DNA of 64,000 nucleotides from Cryobacterium sp. SO2 (GCF_026151165.2 NZ_CP117849.1:3038001-3102000), one strand, 5' to 3'. Positions 25,265 through 34,092 are shown, numbered from the stretch's first letter. Numbers and translations are program-made. The notes: a model not told the origin generated them from the letters alone.

Positions 25265-26206
25265 TCAGGTCGCGAGGGCGAATCCGCCGTCGCTGGTGAG
25301 CACCTGGCCCACCAGCCAGCGGGCATCCGGCGTGCACAGCCAGCCGATCAGGCGGGCAGGGTCACGGGGGTCGCCGAACCGGCCGAACGGGATGGTGCGC
25401 AGGTACTCGAGCATGCCGGCCAGCGGTCGGTCGGTGGTCTCCGGGGTGAGGTAGCCGGTGTCCACCGGGCCGGGATTGACGGTGTTGAGGATGATGCCGT
25501 GGGTGAGCAGTTCACTGGCCACCGTGGCTGTCAGACCGGCCAGAACCGCCTTGCTGGCCGCGTACGCGACCTCCCCCGGCATACGCCCGTGCATTTGCCC
25601 GGAGGTGAGCCAGACCACCCGGCCGGTGGCGAACTCGTCGATGGCCGCGGGCAGGTCGGCGCGCTCGCCCGGCCGCCGCGGCGGGGTCGGTCCGGCGTCC
25701 TCTGCGTCGCGCCTGGCCGCGTCGCCGAACTGCTCGGCGAAGGCGCGGGTGAGCAGCAGTGTCGAGCGGGCGTTGACCTGCCAGTGCGCGTCGAGCATGT
25801 CGGCGGTGAGGTCGAAGATGGAGCCGTCGCCGCCGCTGCGGGCGTGGTTGGCCACGAGGATGTCGACCCGACCGGTGAGCCCGGTCGCCGCGCCCATCAC
25901 CACGGCCGCGGCATCCGGCGTGGCCAGGTCGGCGCTCAGGTCGCCGAACACGGCACCCTCGGTCAGCGCCGAGCGGATGCCAGCCCGCACCGCGTCGAGG
26001 TCGTCGCCGCCCCAGGGTTGTTCCGCGTCGTGCGGGGCGAAGTGTTGCACGAACACGTTGGCGCCCAGCTCGGCGAGCCGGCACGCCACCGCGTAGCCGA
26101 TGCCCTTGCGCCGGGATACCCCGGTCACCAGTGCCGTCTTGCCGTGCAGGGCGGGCCCGGCGGCCGGCGCCGGTGGAACAGACGGCTCGGGTGGGGCGGC
26201 GCTCAT
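25265..26206 (-). CDS. SDR-family oxidoreductase
   Basis: The 313-residue short-chain dehydrogenase/reductase has a glycine motif in the form 'TALVTGVSRRKGIGYAVACRLAELGANV' (residues about 24-51), 'VANHARSG' in place of NNAG, and the active-site Tyr-x3-Lys 'YAASKAVLAG' preceded by Ser in 'WLTSGQMHGRMPG'. The 'SRRKGIG' variant is typical of a subgroup of Gram-positive SDRs annotated as 3-oxoacyl-ACP-reductase-like. The substrate is unknown. There is a long Pro/Ala-rich N-terminus. Confidence 0.9.
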   Translation of the reverse strand: MSAAPPEPSVPPAPAAGPALHGKTALVTGVSRRKGIGYAVACRLAELGANVFVQHFAPHDAEQPWGGDDLDAVRAGIRSALTEGAVFGDLSADLATPDAAAVVMGAATGLTGRVDILVANHARSGGDGSIFDLTADMLDAHWQVNARSTLLLTRAFAEQFGDAARRDAEDAGPTPPRRPGERADLPAAIDEFATGRVVWLTSGQMHGRMPGEVAYAASKAVLAGLTATVASELLTHGIILNTVNPGPVDTGYLTPETTDRPLAGMLEYLRTIPFGRFGDPRDPARLIGWLCTPDARWLVGQVLTSDGGFALAT

Positions 26207-26280
26207 CGGGGCTCCTCGCAGGAGGTGGGGCTCGGGTTCTTCGTCGTCCGTACGCTCTCGAGACTAGGCCCGAACACCCC

Positions 26281-26341
26281 CGCGAACCGTGAGTTGAGCC
26301 CCGAAAATCCCCCATTTTCGGGGCTCTGCTCACGGCTCGCG
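26281..26341. repeat. palindrome T4 (61 bp) in a divergent promoter region
   Basis: Outer arms CGCGAACCGTGAG / CTCACGGCTCGCG and inner GCCCCGAAAAT / ATTTTCGGGGC make this a T-family element. Unlike the others it lies between two divergent starts (26206 minus, 26395 plus), where no terminator is needed. This argues that the family is not only a terminator. Confidence 0.85.
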
Positions 26342-26394
26342 AGGCCTGTGGATTGTTTCCCCGGGGATGGCGGCCGGTTTGGCATCATGTGCGC

Positions 26395-27303
26395 ATGCCA
26401 CGACGCGTCTCCCTTCCTCCAGAGCTCATGGCCGAACCTTTCGCGGTGGCGTTCGGCCGGAGCCTCGGCCTCACCCGCCGCCGGCTGCAGGGACCCGACC
26501 TCAGTGCGCCCTTCCGCGGCGTGCGGGCGGCCGGCCCGCCGCCCATCACGGCGCTCGAGCGCAGCCGCAGCTACGCCGAGCGGATGGCGCCCACGCACCT
26601 GATCAGCCACCACACGGCCGCCCTCCTGCACGGGCTGCCCCTGCCGGGCTGGCTGGCCGCCGACCCGCGCATCCACGTCACCGTTCCCGCCGGCACCCGG
26701 GCACCCCAGATGAACGGCGTCGTCGGCCACGAGCTGCGGCATGAGCTGCTGCACGCCGAGTTCGTCGACGGCATCCCGGTCACCTCACCGCTACAGACCT
26801 GGATCGACCTCGGCACCGTCCTGCCGCTTGGTGCCCTTGTGGCAGTCGCCGATCACCTCTGCGGCGGCGAGCGGCCCAACTTCGTGCCGGACGACCTGCG
26901 CCGGGCCCTGCTTCCCCTCGCCGGTCGCCGCGGGGTGAAGCGCCTCCGTGAGGCCGCCTCGCTGGCCCGCGCCCGCGTGGAGTCCCCCAAGGAGACCCAG
27001 ACCCGGCTGCTCCTGGTCGACGCCGGCCTGCCCGAGCCGATCGTCAACTATGTGATCACCGACGCCGAGGGCGCCTTCCTCGCCCGCGTCGACCTCGCCT
27101 GGCTGCAGCACCGCGCCTGCGTCGAGTACGAGGGAGACGGCCACCGCACCGACCGCGCCCAGTTCCGCACAGACATCACCCGCCGTGAACGGCTGGAGGA
27201 TCACGGCTGGCGGGTCATCCGGGTCTCAGACGACGACCTCCAGAACGGCGGCGAGGAATTCCTCCGCCGGGTCAGGGCGACCCTCCAAGCCCGCGAGCGG
27301 TGA
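26395..27303 (+). CDS. DUF559-like nuclease-fold protein
   Basis: The 302-residue protein has a C-terminal PD-(D/E)xK-like segment: 'ARVDLAWLQHRACVEYEGDGHRTDRAQFRTDITRRERLEDHGWRVIRVSDDDL'. This is the Vsr/DUF559 pattern (D..., E-Y-E-G-D, RR...L...GW.V.RV). The N-terminal 190 residues resemble the AbiEi-antitoxin-like part often fused to it in actinobacteria. It may be cytosolic and DNA-related, but the role is unknown. The stop codon (27301-27303) lies inside palindrome T5. Confidence 0.75.
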   Translation: MPRRVSLPPELMAEPFAVAFGRSLGLTRRRLQGPDLSAPFRGVRAAGPPPITALERSRSYAERMAPTHLISHHTAALLHGLPLPGWLAADPRIHVTVPAGTRAPQMNGVVGHELRHELLHAEFVDGIPVTSPLQTWIDLGTVLPLGALVAVADHLCGGERPNFVPDDLRRALLPLAGRRGVKRLREAASLARARVESPKETQTRLLLVDAGLPEPIVNYVITDAEGAFLARVDLAWLQHRACVEYEGDGHRTDRAQFRTDITRRERLEDHGWRVIRVSDDDLQNGGEEFLRRVRATLQARER

Positions 27304-27352
27304 GCAAAACCCCAAAAACCCCCGATTTTCGGGGCCCAACTCACGGCTCGCG
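27292..27352. terminator. palindrome T5 (61 bp)
   Basis: Outer arms CGCGAGCGGTGAG / CTCACGGCTCGCG (one mismatch) and inner CCCCAAAAAC / TTTTCGGGG. The left arm provides the last codons and the TGA stop of the DUF559-like gene. It sits between two plus-strand genes, ending 10 bp before the next start. Confidence 0.8.
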
Positions 27353-27362
27353 GAAGGGTTTA

Positions 27363-28190
27363 ATGGGAGGCATGGACCTCGCGCTGCAACTCAACGACGG
27401 ACACACGATCCCTCAGCTCGGGTTCGGGGTCTACAAGATCCCGGATGCCCTGGCCGCCGGCGCCGTGCAGATCGCGTTGGAAGCCGGCTATCGGCACATC
27501 GACACCGCGGCCCTGTACGACAACGAGCGCGGCGTCGGCGAGGGCCTGGCCCGGGCCGCCCTCCCCCGCGACGAGGTCTTCGTCACCACAAAGGTCTGGG
27601 ACGACCGGCACGGCTACGACCAGACCCTGCGCGCCTTCGACGAGAGCCTGGCCAAGCTCGGCCTGGACTACGTCGACCTGTACCTGATCCACTGGCCCGC
27701 CCCGCGGCAGAACCTCTACATCGACACCTACCGGGCCTTGGAGACGCTGCACGCCGGCGGCCGCGCCCGGTCGATCGGGGTGTGCAACTTCCACACCCAC
27801 CACCTCGACCGGCTGCTGGCCGAGACCGACATCGTGCCCGCGGTCAACCAGGTGGAGCTGCACCCGTGGTTGCAGCAGACCGAGGTGCGCGCCTACAACG
27901 CCGCCCACGGCATCCTCACCGAGGCCTGGTCGCCGTTGGCCCGCGGCCGGGCGATCGGCAACCCCGTGCTCGAGACCATCGGCGCGCAATACGGCAAATC
28001 CGCGGCACAGGTGGTGCTGCGCTGGCACCTGCAGCTGGGCAACGTCGTGATCCCCAAGTCGGCGACCCCGTCGCGCATCCGCGAGAACCTGGACGTTTTC
28101 GACTTCACCCTGACCGACGCCGACATCGCGGCGATCACGGCCCTCGACGCCGGCGAACGCACCGGCATGGACCCGGACGACCACAGCTGA
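27363..28190 (+). CDS. aldo/keto reductase
   Basis: The 275-residue NADPH-dependent aldo/keto reductase has its tetrad at D47, Y52, K77 and H110, identical in position to the paralogue at 6012 but with different substrate loops ('KVWDDRHGYDQ', 'WSPLARGRAIG'). ATG 27363 has AAGGG 5 bases upstream; an alternative ATG is at 27372. It is convergent with another aldo/keto reductase of a different subfamily. Confidence 0.9.
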   Translation: MGGMDLALQLNDGHTIPQLGFGVYKIPDALAAGAVQIALEAGYRHIDTAALYDNERGVGEGLARAALPRDEVFVTTKVWDDRHGYDQTLRAFDESLAKLGLDYVDLYLIHWPAPRQNLYIDTYRALETLHAGGRARSIGVCNFHTHHLDRLLAETDIVPAVNQVELHPWLQQTEVRAYNAAHGILTEAWSPLARGRAIGNPVLETIGAQYGKSAAQVVLRWHLQLGNVVIPKSATPSRIRENLDVFDFTLTDADIAAITALDAGERTGMDPDDHS

Positions 28191-28195
28191 CGCCC

Positions 28196-28254
28196 CGAAC
28201 CGTGAGAAGAGCCCCAACCCGGCGCTCGGGTTGTGGCGCAGCTCACGGCTCGCG
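28196..28254. terminator. palindrome T6 (59 bp)
   Basis: The outer arms CGAACCGTGAG / CTCACGGCTCG are conserved, but the inner stem is changed to CAACCC / GGGTTG. It sits between the convergent aldo/keto reductase genes, ending 9 bp before the second stop. It is the most divergent T copy. Confidence 0.75.
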
Positions 28255-28262
28255 AGTGGTGA

Positions 28263-29249
28263 CTACCAGCGTTCGTGGATGGACTCGCGCAGGAGGCGGT
28301 CGTAGATGGACTGAACGCCTTCCATGAATTCGAGCGGCAGCGCGGGCAGGGCGCCGGCGGATGCGTTGCCCTGCGCCTGCGACACCGACCGGGCGCCGGG
28401 GATGACCGAGCTGACCCCGTCGATCTGCGCCACCCAGGCCAGCGCGGCCTGCGCGGGCGTGAGGCCCTCCGGCACCAACGCGGCGAACTCGGCCGCGGCG
28501 ATCAGACCGGTCTCGTAGTCCACGCCGGAGAAGGTCTCCCCCACGTCGAAGGCGCTGCCGTCACGGTTGTAGTTGCGGTGGTCGTTCGCGGCGAAGGTGG
28601 TCTCGCGGGTGTACTTGCCGGTGAGCAGGCCGCTGGCCAGCGGCACCCGGGCGATGATGCCCACGCCGGCGGCACGCGCGGCCGGCACGACAGCGTCGAG
28701 CGGCTTGAGCCGGAACGCGTTGAGGATGATCTGCACGGTGGCGATTCCGGGCCGGGCGATGGCCGTCAGCGCCTGCTCGCAGGTCTCCACGCTCACGCCG
28801 TAGTTGGCGATCACACCGTCGTCGACGAGGGTGTCGAGGGCGTCGTAGACCTCACCGGAGTCGATGACCGCGCTGGGCGGGCAGTGCAGCTGCACGAGGT
28901 CGAGGGTCTCGGTGCCCAGGTTCCGGCGGGACCGCTCGGTCCACGCGCGGAAGTTCGCCAGCACGTAGTTCTCCGGCAGCTGGTCGACGCGGCGGCCCAT
29001 CTTGGTGGCCACGGTGATGTCCACCCCCGGTGCGTCATGCTCGAGGAAATGCCCGATGATCTGCTCGCTGCGTCCGTCGCCGTAGACGTCCGCGGTGTCG
29101 AAGAAGGTGACGCCGGCGTCAACGGATGCGGCGAGCACGGCGGTGGCGTCGGCCTCGGTGACGTCGCCCCAGTCGGCGCCCAGCTGCCAGGTGCCCAGTC
29201 CGATGACGGAGACGGTGCGGCCGGTCCTGCCCAGTGTTCTCTTATCCAT
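28263..29249 (-). CDS. aldo/keto reductase (general stress/Tas-like subfamily)
   Basis: The 328-residue protein is a longer aldo/keto reductase: 'MDKRTLGRTGRTVSVIGLGTWQLG' start, then D51, Y56, K83 and H122, and a C-terminal cofactor site 'GVSSVIPGARSVSQAQGNASAG'. Members reduce aldehydes and small ketones with NADPH in the cytosol. 'DVYGDGRSEQIIG' is typical of this subgroup. The upstream 77 bp show no clear regulatory feature. Confidence 0.9.
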   Translation of the reverse strand: MDKRTLGRTGRTVSVIGLGTWQLGADWGDVTEADATAVLAASVDAGVTFFDTADVYGDGRSEQIIGHFLEHDAPGVDITVATKMGRRVDQLPENYVLANFRAWTERSRRNLGTETLDLVQLHCPPSAVIDSGEVYDALDTLVDDGVIANYGVSVETCEQALTAIARPGIATVQIILNAFRLKPLDAVVPAARAAGVGIIARVPLASGLLTGKYTRETTFAANDHRNYNRDGSAFDVGETFSGVDYETGLIAAAEFAALVPEGLTPAQAALAWVAQIDGVSSVIPGARSVSQAQGNASAGALPALPLEFMEGVQSIYDRLLRESIHERW

Positions 29250-29326
29250 GCGCCCAGCCTAGCCACGAGGTCGTTCGGCGGCGGGAGGACAGCCGGTCAC
29301 GCAGCGAACACGCAGCCGCGCTCAGA

Positions 29327-30553
29327 TCACCGGCACTGCCCGGCCACGGCGACCTGCTCGTCGCTTGGACGGCCGTACGCCTCGACCCCTGAGCCGGCAT
29401 CGAAGCCCTGGCTCATCGACCAGGCCGTGGCCCAGGTCTCCTGGTCTTGCTCGAAAGTGGCGCCGGAGAACAACGGCCAGCAGGTCTCCCGGTACACCTG
29501 CGCGTGGCCGACTTCGTGGGCGACGAGCGCGTGCGCCTCCGGGCCGTCGTACCAGACCTCTTCGATCGTGTAGTTCAGGCTGATGATCGACCAGCCGCCG
29601 TCGGTGTCGTAGGTCTCCGCGGTGCCGGACAACCAGTCGTGCCCGAGACCGGACACTTCTTCCGCCCAGACGAACTCGAGGGCGACTCCGTTGCTGAGGG
29701 ACCGCGCGTAATCCTCGATCTCGCTGCGCACGGCCAACGCCGGGTCGGCGCGCCTGGCCTCGTTCAGGGCCTGCGAGGCGCGCACCTGCTCTTCGGCACC
29801 CATCAGGGCGGCGAGGAAGACCCCGTCCCTGGCGTTGACCATGGTGGGTTCACGGGCCTGTTCGGCCAGGCGGAGCAGCGCGACCTGCAGGGACCGGTTG
29901 GAGAGCGCGTCGGTCGAGATGGTCTGCTCCGCACGGGTCGCCGCCGCGGTGAAGTATGCCGCCTCGGCGTCGTCGAGGGAATCCCTCGTCGCCGTGACAT
30001 CCGTCGCCGCCGTGAGCAACCGGTCCTCGGATCGACGGGAGTCGCGGGTGAGGCCTTCGAGTCGTTCGGCGTCAGCGATGGTCGCCCACGGGGGTCGGTA
30101 CCCGGCGCCTGTGGTGAGGTCGTCGTCCGCGGCAGGTTCTGCGTCGGACTGTTCTTCTGCGATCCGGTCGGCCGCGGCCAGCGCCTCACGAAGGGCACCG
30201 GCCTCGGCGAGGGTGTCCCCGGCGAAGGCGGCGCTGTCGACCACGGAGTGAACCTGTCCGGCCAGCCAGACCGTGTTGCGCAGCCGTGCGTCGTGGGCGT
30301 TGAAGGCGTCGGTCTGCTCGTCGAGCTGCGTCGTGAGGGCAGATTCCGCTGCGATCTGACGGTTCTCGCCGGCGACGCTCCAGCCCCAGAATCCGGCGGA
30401 GAGCAGAGCGACCACAGCCAGCAGGATGCCCGCCCGGGCCAGGCGGCGACGGCCGGGTCGGCGCGGTGCCGGGGCGTCGGCCGCCGGGGCGACCAAGCCG
30501 GGGACCGGTGCGGTCACGGCGTCAGTGACGTCATCGGTCACATCGTCGGTCAC
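29327..30553 (-). CDS. membrane-anchored HExxH (gluzincin-like) protein
   Basis: The 408-residue protein has a Pro/Ala-rich, acidic N-terminus ('DDVTDDVTDAVT' repeats), one membrane helix near residues 41-60 and a long extracytoplasmic helical region. A C-terminal zinc-peptidase-like core follows, with HEVGH at 346-350 and a possible third ligand E372 in 'DQETWATAW'. Three cysteines lie in the external domain. I do not recognise a named family. It is likely a surface-tethered metallopeptidase, but cleavage activity is inferred from the motif only. Confidence 0.7.
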   Translation of the reverse strand: MTDDVTDDVTDAVTAPVPGLVAPAADAPAPRRPGRRRLARAGILLAVVALLSAGFWGWSVAGENRQIAAESALTTQLDEQTDAFNAHDARLRNTVWLAGQVHSVVDSAAFAGDTLAEAGALREALAAADRIAEEQSDAEPAADDDLTTGAGYRPPWATIADAERLEGLTRDSRRSEDRLLTAATDVTATRDSLDDAEAAYFTAAATRAEQTISTDALSNRSLQVALLRLAEQAREPTMVNARDGVFLAALMGAEEQVRASQALNEARRADPALAVRSEIEDYARSLSNGVALEFVWAEEVSGLGHDWLSGTAETYDTDGGWSIISLNYTIEEVWYDGPEAHALVAHEVGHAQVYRETCWPLFSGATFEQDQETWATAWSMSQGFDAGSGVEAYGRPSDEQVAVAGQCR

Positions 30554-30624
30554 GGCACCCCCAGGCTCACGTCGATGTCATCGTAGCGTGGCACGGCATC
30601 CCGGTCGGGCCGGCGCCGGAGCGC

Positions 30625-31548
30625 TCAGCCCAGCGCTCTCGGCGCTCTCCTCGCGCGCGCACCTGGCGCCGTCGGTGCGGGCTCTGCTGCGCCGTCGATC
30701 ACCCGCACCAGCACCCGGGCGATGCGGCTGCGCACGATGTGGTCGTTGGCCTCCACCCGGTGCGTGGTGACGTGCCGCATCCGCTCGACCACACGCAGAC
30801 TGCCCGGCGCCACGAAGGCGTCGAGCGCCCCGTAGATCAGGTCGACGGGGACGCGCAGGCCGGCGATGTCGCTCACCATGGTCTGCGATTCGATGCAGTG
30901 CTCGAGCGACTTCACGAACGGCGTCCAGCTCTGCGCGGTGAGCTCCAGGATGCCCTTGGGCAGCAGCCGGCCGAGCACGGCGGCATTGGCGAGGGTGAAG
31001 TCCTTGTTCGAGCGAAGGAACTCGTAGGCGCGCAGGTAGGCGGTGACCCTGGCGCGCACCCACGGGTCGCCGATGTCGGTGGGCGAGAGGTAGATCGGCG
31101 GCCCCACGAGCAGCAGCCGGGAGACCCGCATGCCCGGTCGGGCATACCGCTGATGCGTCGCCGCGAACCGGGTCGCGATCAGGCTGCCCAGGGAATGCCC
31201 CACCAGAACGAACGGCTCCGTGAGCCTGAGATCCCGGATGGTGGCGGCGAGCGCGGCAACGTGGTCGTCGAGGGTGTACTCGCAGTCCGGCGGCGCCGGG
31301 GAGGACCCGTGCCCGAGGATGTCGACGGCGATCACCCGGTGCCTCGGCGCCAGCAGCGGGACGACCTTGTGGAAGGTGACCGCGGTGGAGGCAATGCCGT
31401 GCACCAGGATCACGACGGGTCCGGTGCCGGTGCCGGTGCCGGTGTCGGTGTGGATGTGCAGCCGCGGGGTGCGGCGCCGGCGGAGTGCCTCCGCCAGCGC
31501 CGCCCGGATCCCGCTCTGCCCGGCCGCGGGCTCCGGTCCCGGACGCAT
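30625..31548 (-). CDS. alpha/beta hydrolase
   Basis: The 307-residue alpha/beta-hydrolase has the oxyanion segment 'VILVHGIASTAVTFHKVVPLL', the nucleophile elbow GHSLGS, an acid in 'YGALDAFVAPG' and His in 'EANDHIVRS'. A Thr/Gly-rich stretch before the first strand comes from a 6-bp microsatellite. It is soluble, with the substrate not deducible. Its start lies 20 bp upstream of a small stress-type gene's end, so co-transcription is possible. Confidence 0.88.
   Translation of the reverse strand: MRPGPEPAAGQSGIRAALAEALRRRRTPRLHIHTDTGTGTGTGPVVILVHGIASTAVTFHKVVPLLAPRHRVIAVDILGHGSSPAPPDCEYTLDDHVAALAATIRDLRLTEPFVLVGHSLGSLIATRFAATHQRYARPGMRVSRLLLVGPPIYLSPTDIGDPWVRARVTAYLRAYEFLRSNKDFTLANAAVLGRLLPKGILELTAQSWTPFVKSLEHCIESQTMVSDIAGLRVPVDLIYGALDAFVAPGSLRVVERMRHVTTHRVEANDHIVRSRIARVLVRVIDGAAEPAPTAPGARARRAPRALG
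31421..31444. repeat. CCGGTG microsatellite
   Basis: Four perfect CCGGTG units plus one degenerate TCGGTG lie in the hydrolase coding sequence and encode the Thr-Gly run before its first strand. The repeat is in frame (6 bp), so copy-number change would only lengthen the linker. Confidence 0.85.
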
Positions 31549-31568
31549 GGATCCCTGCTGTGCCGGTG

Positions 31569-31784
31569 TTATTTGCGCAGGTCTTCCTTGTAGTCGTTCT
31601 TGGCCTTGGTGGCGTCGCGCTCGGCCTCGGCGTGCTTGACGTCAGCCTCGGCCTTCTTCACCTCGGCGTCGGCCTTGGCCTCGTCGACCTTGTCTGAGAC
31701 GCGTTCCTTGGTGTCCTCTGCGGCTCGCTGGATCTTCTGACCGGTAGCGGCTAAGGCGTCTTTTGCGTCATCTGCGAATCCCAT
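31569..31784 (-). CDS. small charged helical protein (CsbD/LEA-like)
   Basis: The 71-residue protein, almost entirely Ala/Lys/Glu/Asp, has heptad-like 'KADAEVKKAEADVKHAEAERDATKAKNDYK' repeats. It resembles small stress-associated proteins such as CsbD or LEA-type proteins, but I see no exact family signature. A perfect AGGAGG precedes the ATG. It is probably cytosolic and highly expressed. Confidence 0.8.
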   Translation of the reverse strand: MGFADDAKDALAATGQKIQRAAEDTKERVSDKVDEAKADAEVKKAEADVKHAEAERDATKAKNDYKEDLRK

Positions 31785-31946
31785 GGTTCCTCCTAGAACG
31801 AGTGCGACGTAGTTTTTCGGACTGCGGCGCCGTGGAATCCGACGCCACTTCGAGCGTACGGCCCGGCTCAGCGCCGAGACTCGATTGTGATCCGACTCCC
31901 AGAATGCACCCAGATTGGGGGTGCCGGCCGACCATACAGTTGGCCC

Positions 31947-32888
31947 ATGAACCACAGCGCCGAGACACCAGGTGCGGCGGCGGAGCGCCGAGGCCGCACC
32001 ATCCGCCGTCGGGCGAGCCGGGCCGGCGCGGCCGCGACACTCGCACTCATCGGCATGCTGCTGGCCGGCTGCACGGCCGCATCCGAGAGCAGCACCGACT
32101 CCGGCTCGTCCTCCAGCGTCTCCAGGGACGCCGGCACCATGCCCGGCGACCTCGTCGTGCCGGGTCAAGCCGCGGGAGAGGCGGCAGACGCCGCTGCCGG
32201 AGACGCCGCCACCGCCGACCGTTCGGTGATCACGACCGGCTCGGTCTCCGTCACCGTCGCCGACCCTATCCGGGCGGCGGAGAACGCGGCCACCATCGTC
32301 GAGGAGGCCGGTGGACGTGTCGACAGCCGCACCGAGACGCCGGAGACCGAGAACCAGGCCGCGAGCGCGAACCTGTCGCTGCGCATCCCCGCCGGTGACC
32401 TCGACCGCACCCTCGACGAACTCCGGGCGCTGGGCACCGTCAACTACGTGTCGTTGAACGCGTCGGATGTCACCCAGCAGAGCCAGGACCTCGACGCCAG
32501 GATCACCGCACTGACCACCTCCGTCGATCGCCTGCTCACCCTCATGTCGCAGGCCACCAGCACCACCGACCTGATCGCGATCGAGGGTGAACTCTCCACG
32601 CGGCAGGGCGAGCTGGAGAGCATGCGGTCCCAGCGCGACTACCTCACCGACCAGATCGAGTACTCCACGATCGGCCTCGACCTGTACTCCACCGGCACCG
32701 TCGCACCCGGCGCCCCCGACGACTTCTGGACCGGCATCGCGGCCGGCTGGAACACCCTGGTGACCGCGCTCGGCGCGCTCCTGGTCGGCATCGGCTTCGC
32801 CCTCCCGTGGCTGGTCATCGTGGCTCTGGCCGGCGGGATCGTGCTTCTCATCGTGCGCCTGGCTGCACGGAAGGGAAAGGCTACGTAG
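31947..32888 (+). CDS. DUF4349-domain lipoprotein
   Basis: The 313-residue protein has a basic N-terminus, a lipobox with Cys42 ('MLLAGC'), a DUF4349 domain (about residues 90-260) with the central 'QQSQDLDARITALTTSVDRLLTLMSQATSTTDLIAIEGELSTRQGELE' coiled segment, and a C-terminal membrane helix (about residues 275-305). Family members are surface proteins of unknown role. ATG 31947 is chosen over an upstream in-frame start because it begins the typical basic region. The next gene starts 10 bp after its stop. Confidence 0.88.
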   Translation: MNHSAETPGAAAERRGRTIRRRASRAGAAATLALIGMLLAGCTAASESSTDSGSSSSVSRDAGTMPGDLVVPGQAAGEAADAAAGDAATADRSVITTGSVSVTVADPIRAAENAATIVEEAGGRVDSRTETPETENQAASANLSLRIPAGDLDRTLDELRALGTVNYVSLNASDVTQQSQDLDARITALTTSVDRLLTLMSQATSTTDLIAIEGELSTRQGELESMRSQRDYLTDQIEYSTIGLDLYSTGTVAPGAPDDFWTGIAAGWNTLVTALGALLVGIGFALPWLVIVALAGGIVLLIVRLAARKGKAT

Positions 32889-32898
32889 GCTTGCAGGT

Positions 32899-34092
32899 GT
32901 GACCGAATCCTTCCGCTCCGCGGTGCCCTCTCCCGCCGCCCCGGCGGCTGTGCTCGACGACGAGCTGCTCGGGCGCATCCGGTCGCGTGCTGCCGGCCAC
33001 GACGCCGCCAACAGCTTCCCGTTCGACGACGTCGCCGAACTCGCCGAGGCCGGCTACCTGCGCGCTCTGGTGCCCGTGCGCTTTGGCGGGCTGGGCCTCA
33101 CCCTGCCGCAGCTGGCCGTCGAGCAGGCCCGGCTCGCCGCTCACGCCCCGGCCACGGCCCTCGCGGTGAACATGCACCTGGTCTGGACCGGCGTCGCCAA
33201 GGCCATGCACGACCGGAGCGACCACGCCCTCGACTTCGTCCTCACCGAGGCCGCCCAGGGCGCGATCTTCGGGTTCGGCGTCAGCGAGCCCGGCAACGAC
33301 CTGGTGCTGTTCGGGTCGGGCACGGATGCCGTGCCGCAGCCGGACGGCGGCTACACCTTCACCGGCACCAAGGTCTTCACCTCGCTGTCCCCGGTCTGGA
33401 CCCAGCTGGGCACCATGGGGCTGGACGGCTCCGATCCGGCCCGGCCGCTGATCGTGTGGGCGTTCCTCGACCGCGCCGACCCGGGCATCAGCCGCAGGGA
33501 CGACTGGGACACCCTCGGCATGCGCGGCAGCCAGAGTCAGACCACCCTGCTCGACGGCGCCCACGCCCCCGCCGACCGGGTCGTGCGCCGGCTGCCGCCC
33601 GGTCCGGTCAACGACCCGCTGATCTTCGGAATCTTCGCGACCTTCGAGATCCTGCTGTCGGCCGTGTACACCGGCCTCGCGCAGCGGGCGCTGGAGCTCG
33701 GCGTCGCGGCCGCGAAACGCCGCCGGTCGGCGAAGAACGACGGCCGTGCGCTCGCGCAGGACCCGGACATCCGCCGCCGGATCGCCGAGGCGGCGATGCT
33801 GCTCGACGCGCTCTGGCCGCAGATCGAGACGCTCGCCCGCGATGTGGACGCGGTCACCGACCACGGCCCGTTTTGGTTCGCGAAACTCGCCGGCCTCAAG
33901 CACCGCAGCGTGGAGAGCGCCAAGCAGGTCGTCGACCTGATGCTGCGGGTGAACGGCGGGGCCAGCTATTTTGCCGGAGACGAACTCGGCCGGCTGTACC
34001 GGGACGTGCTGGCCGGGCTGTTCCACCCCTCCAACGCCGATTCCGCCCATGCCACCGTGGCCGCAGCCTGGCTCGGCCCCCTCGATGACTGA
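32899..34092 (+). CDS. acyl-CoA dehydrogenase-family flavoprotein
   Basis: The 397-residue protein has the three-part acyl-CoA dehydrogenase fold: an all-helical N-terminus, a beta-domain with 'FGFGVSEPGNDLVLFGSGTDA' and 'TFTGTKVFTSLSP', and a C-terminal helical domain. Motifs fit the DszC/4-hydroxyphenylacetate-monooxygenase-like branch as well as true dehydrogenases, so dehydrogenase versus FMN-dependent monooxygenase remains open. The GTG start lies 10 bp after the DUF4349 gene. Its stop overlaps the next start by 8 bp. Confidence 0.82.
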   Translation: MTESFRSAVPSPAAPAAVLDDELLGRIRSRAAGHDAANSFPFDDVAELAEAGYLRALVPVRFGGLGLTLPQLAVEQARLAAHAPATALAVNMHLVWTGVAKAMHDRSDHALDFVLTEAAQGAIFGFGVSEPGNDLVLFGSGTDAVPQPDGGYTFTGTKVFTSLSPVWTQLGTMGLDGSDPARPLIVWAFLDRADPGISRRDDWDTLGMRGSQSQTTLLDGAHAPADRVVRRLPPGPVNDPLIFGIFATFEILLSAVYTGLAQRALELGVAAAKRRRSAKNDGRALAQDPDIRRRIAEAAMLLDALWPQIETLARDVDAVTDHGPFWFAKLAGLKHRSVESAKQVVDLMLRVNGGASYFAGDELGRLYRDVLAGLFHPSNADSAHATVAAAWLGPLDD

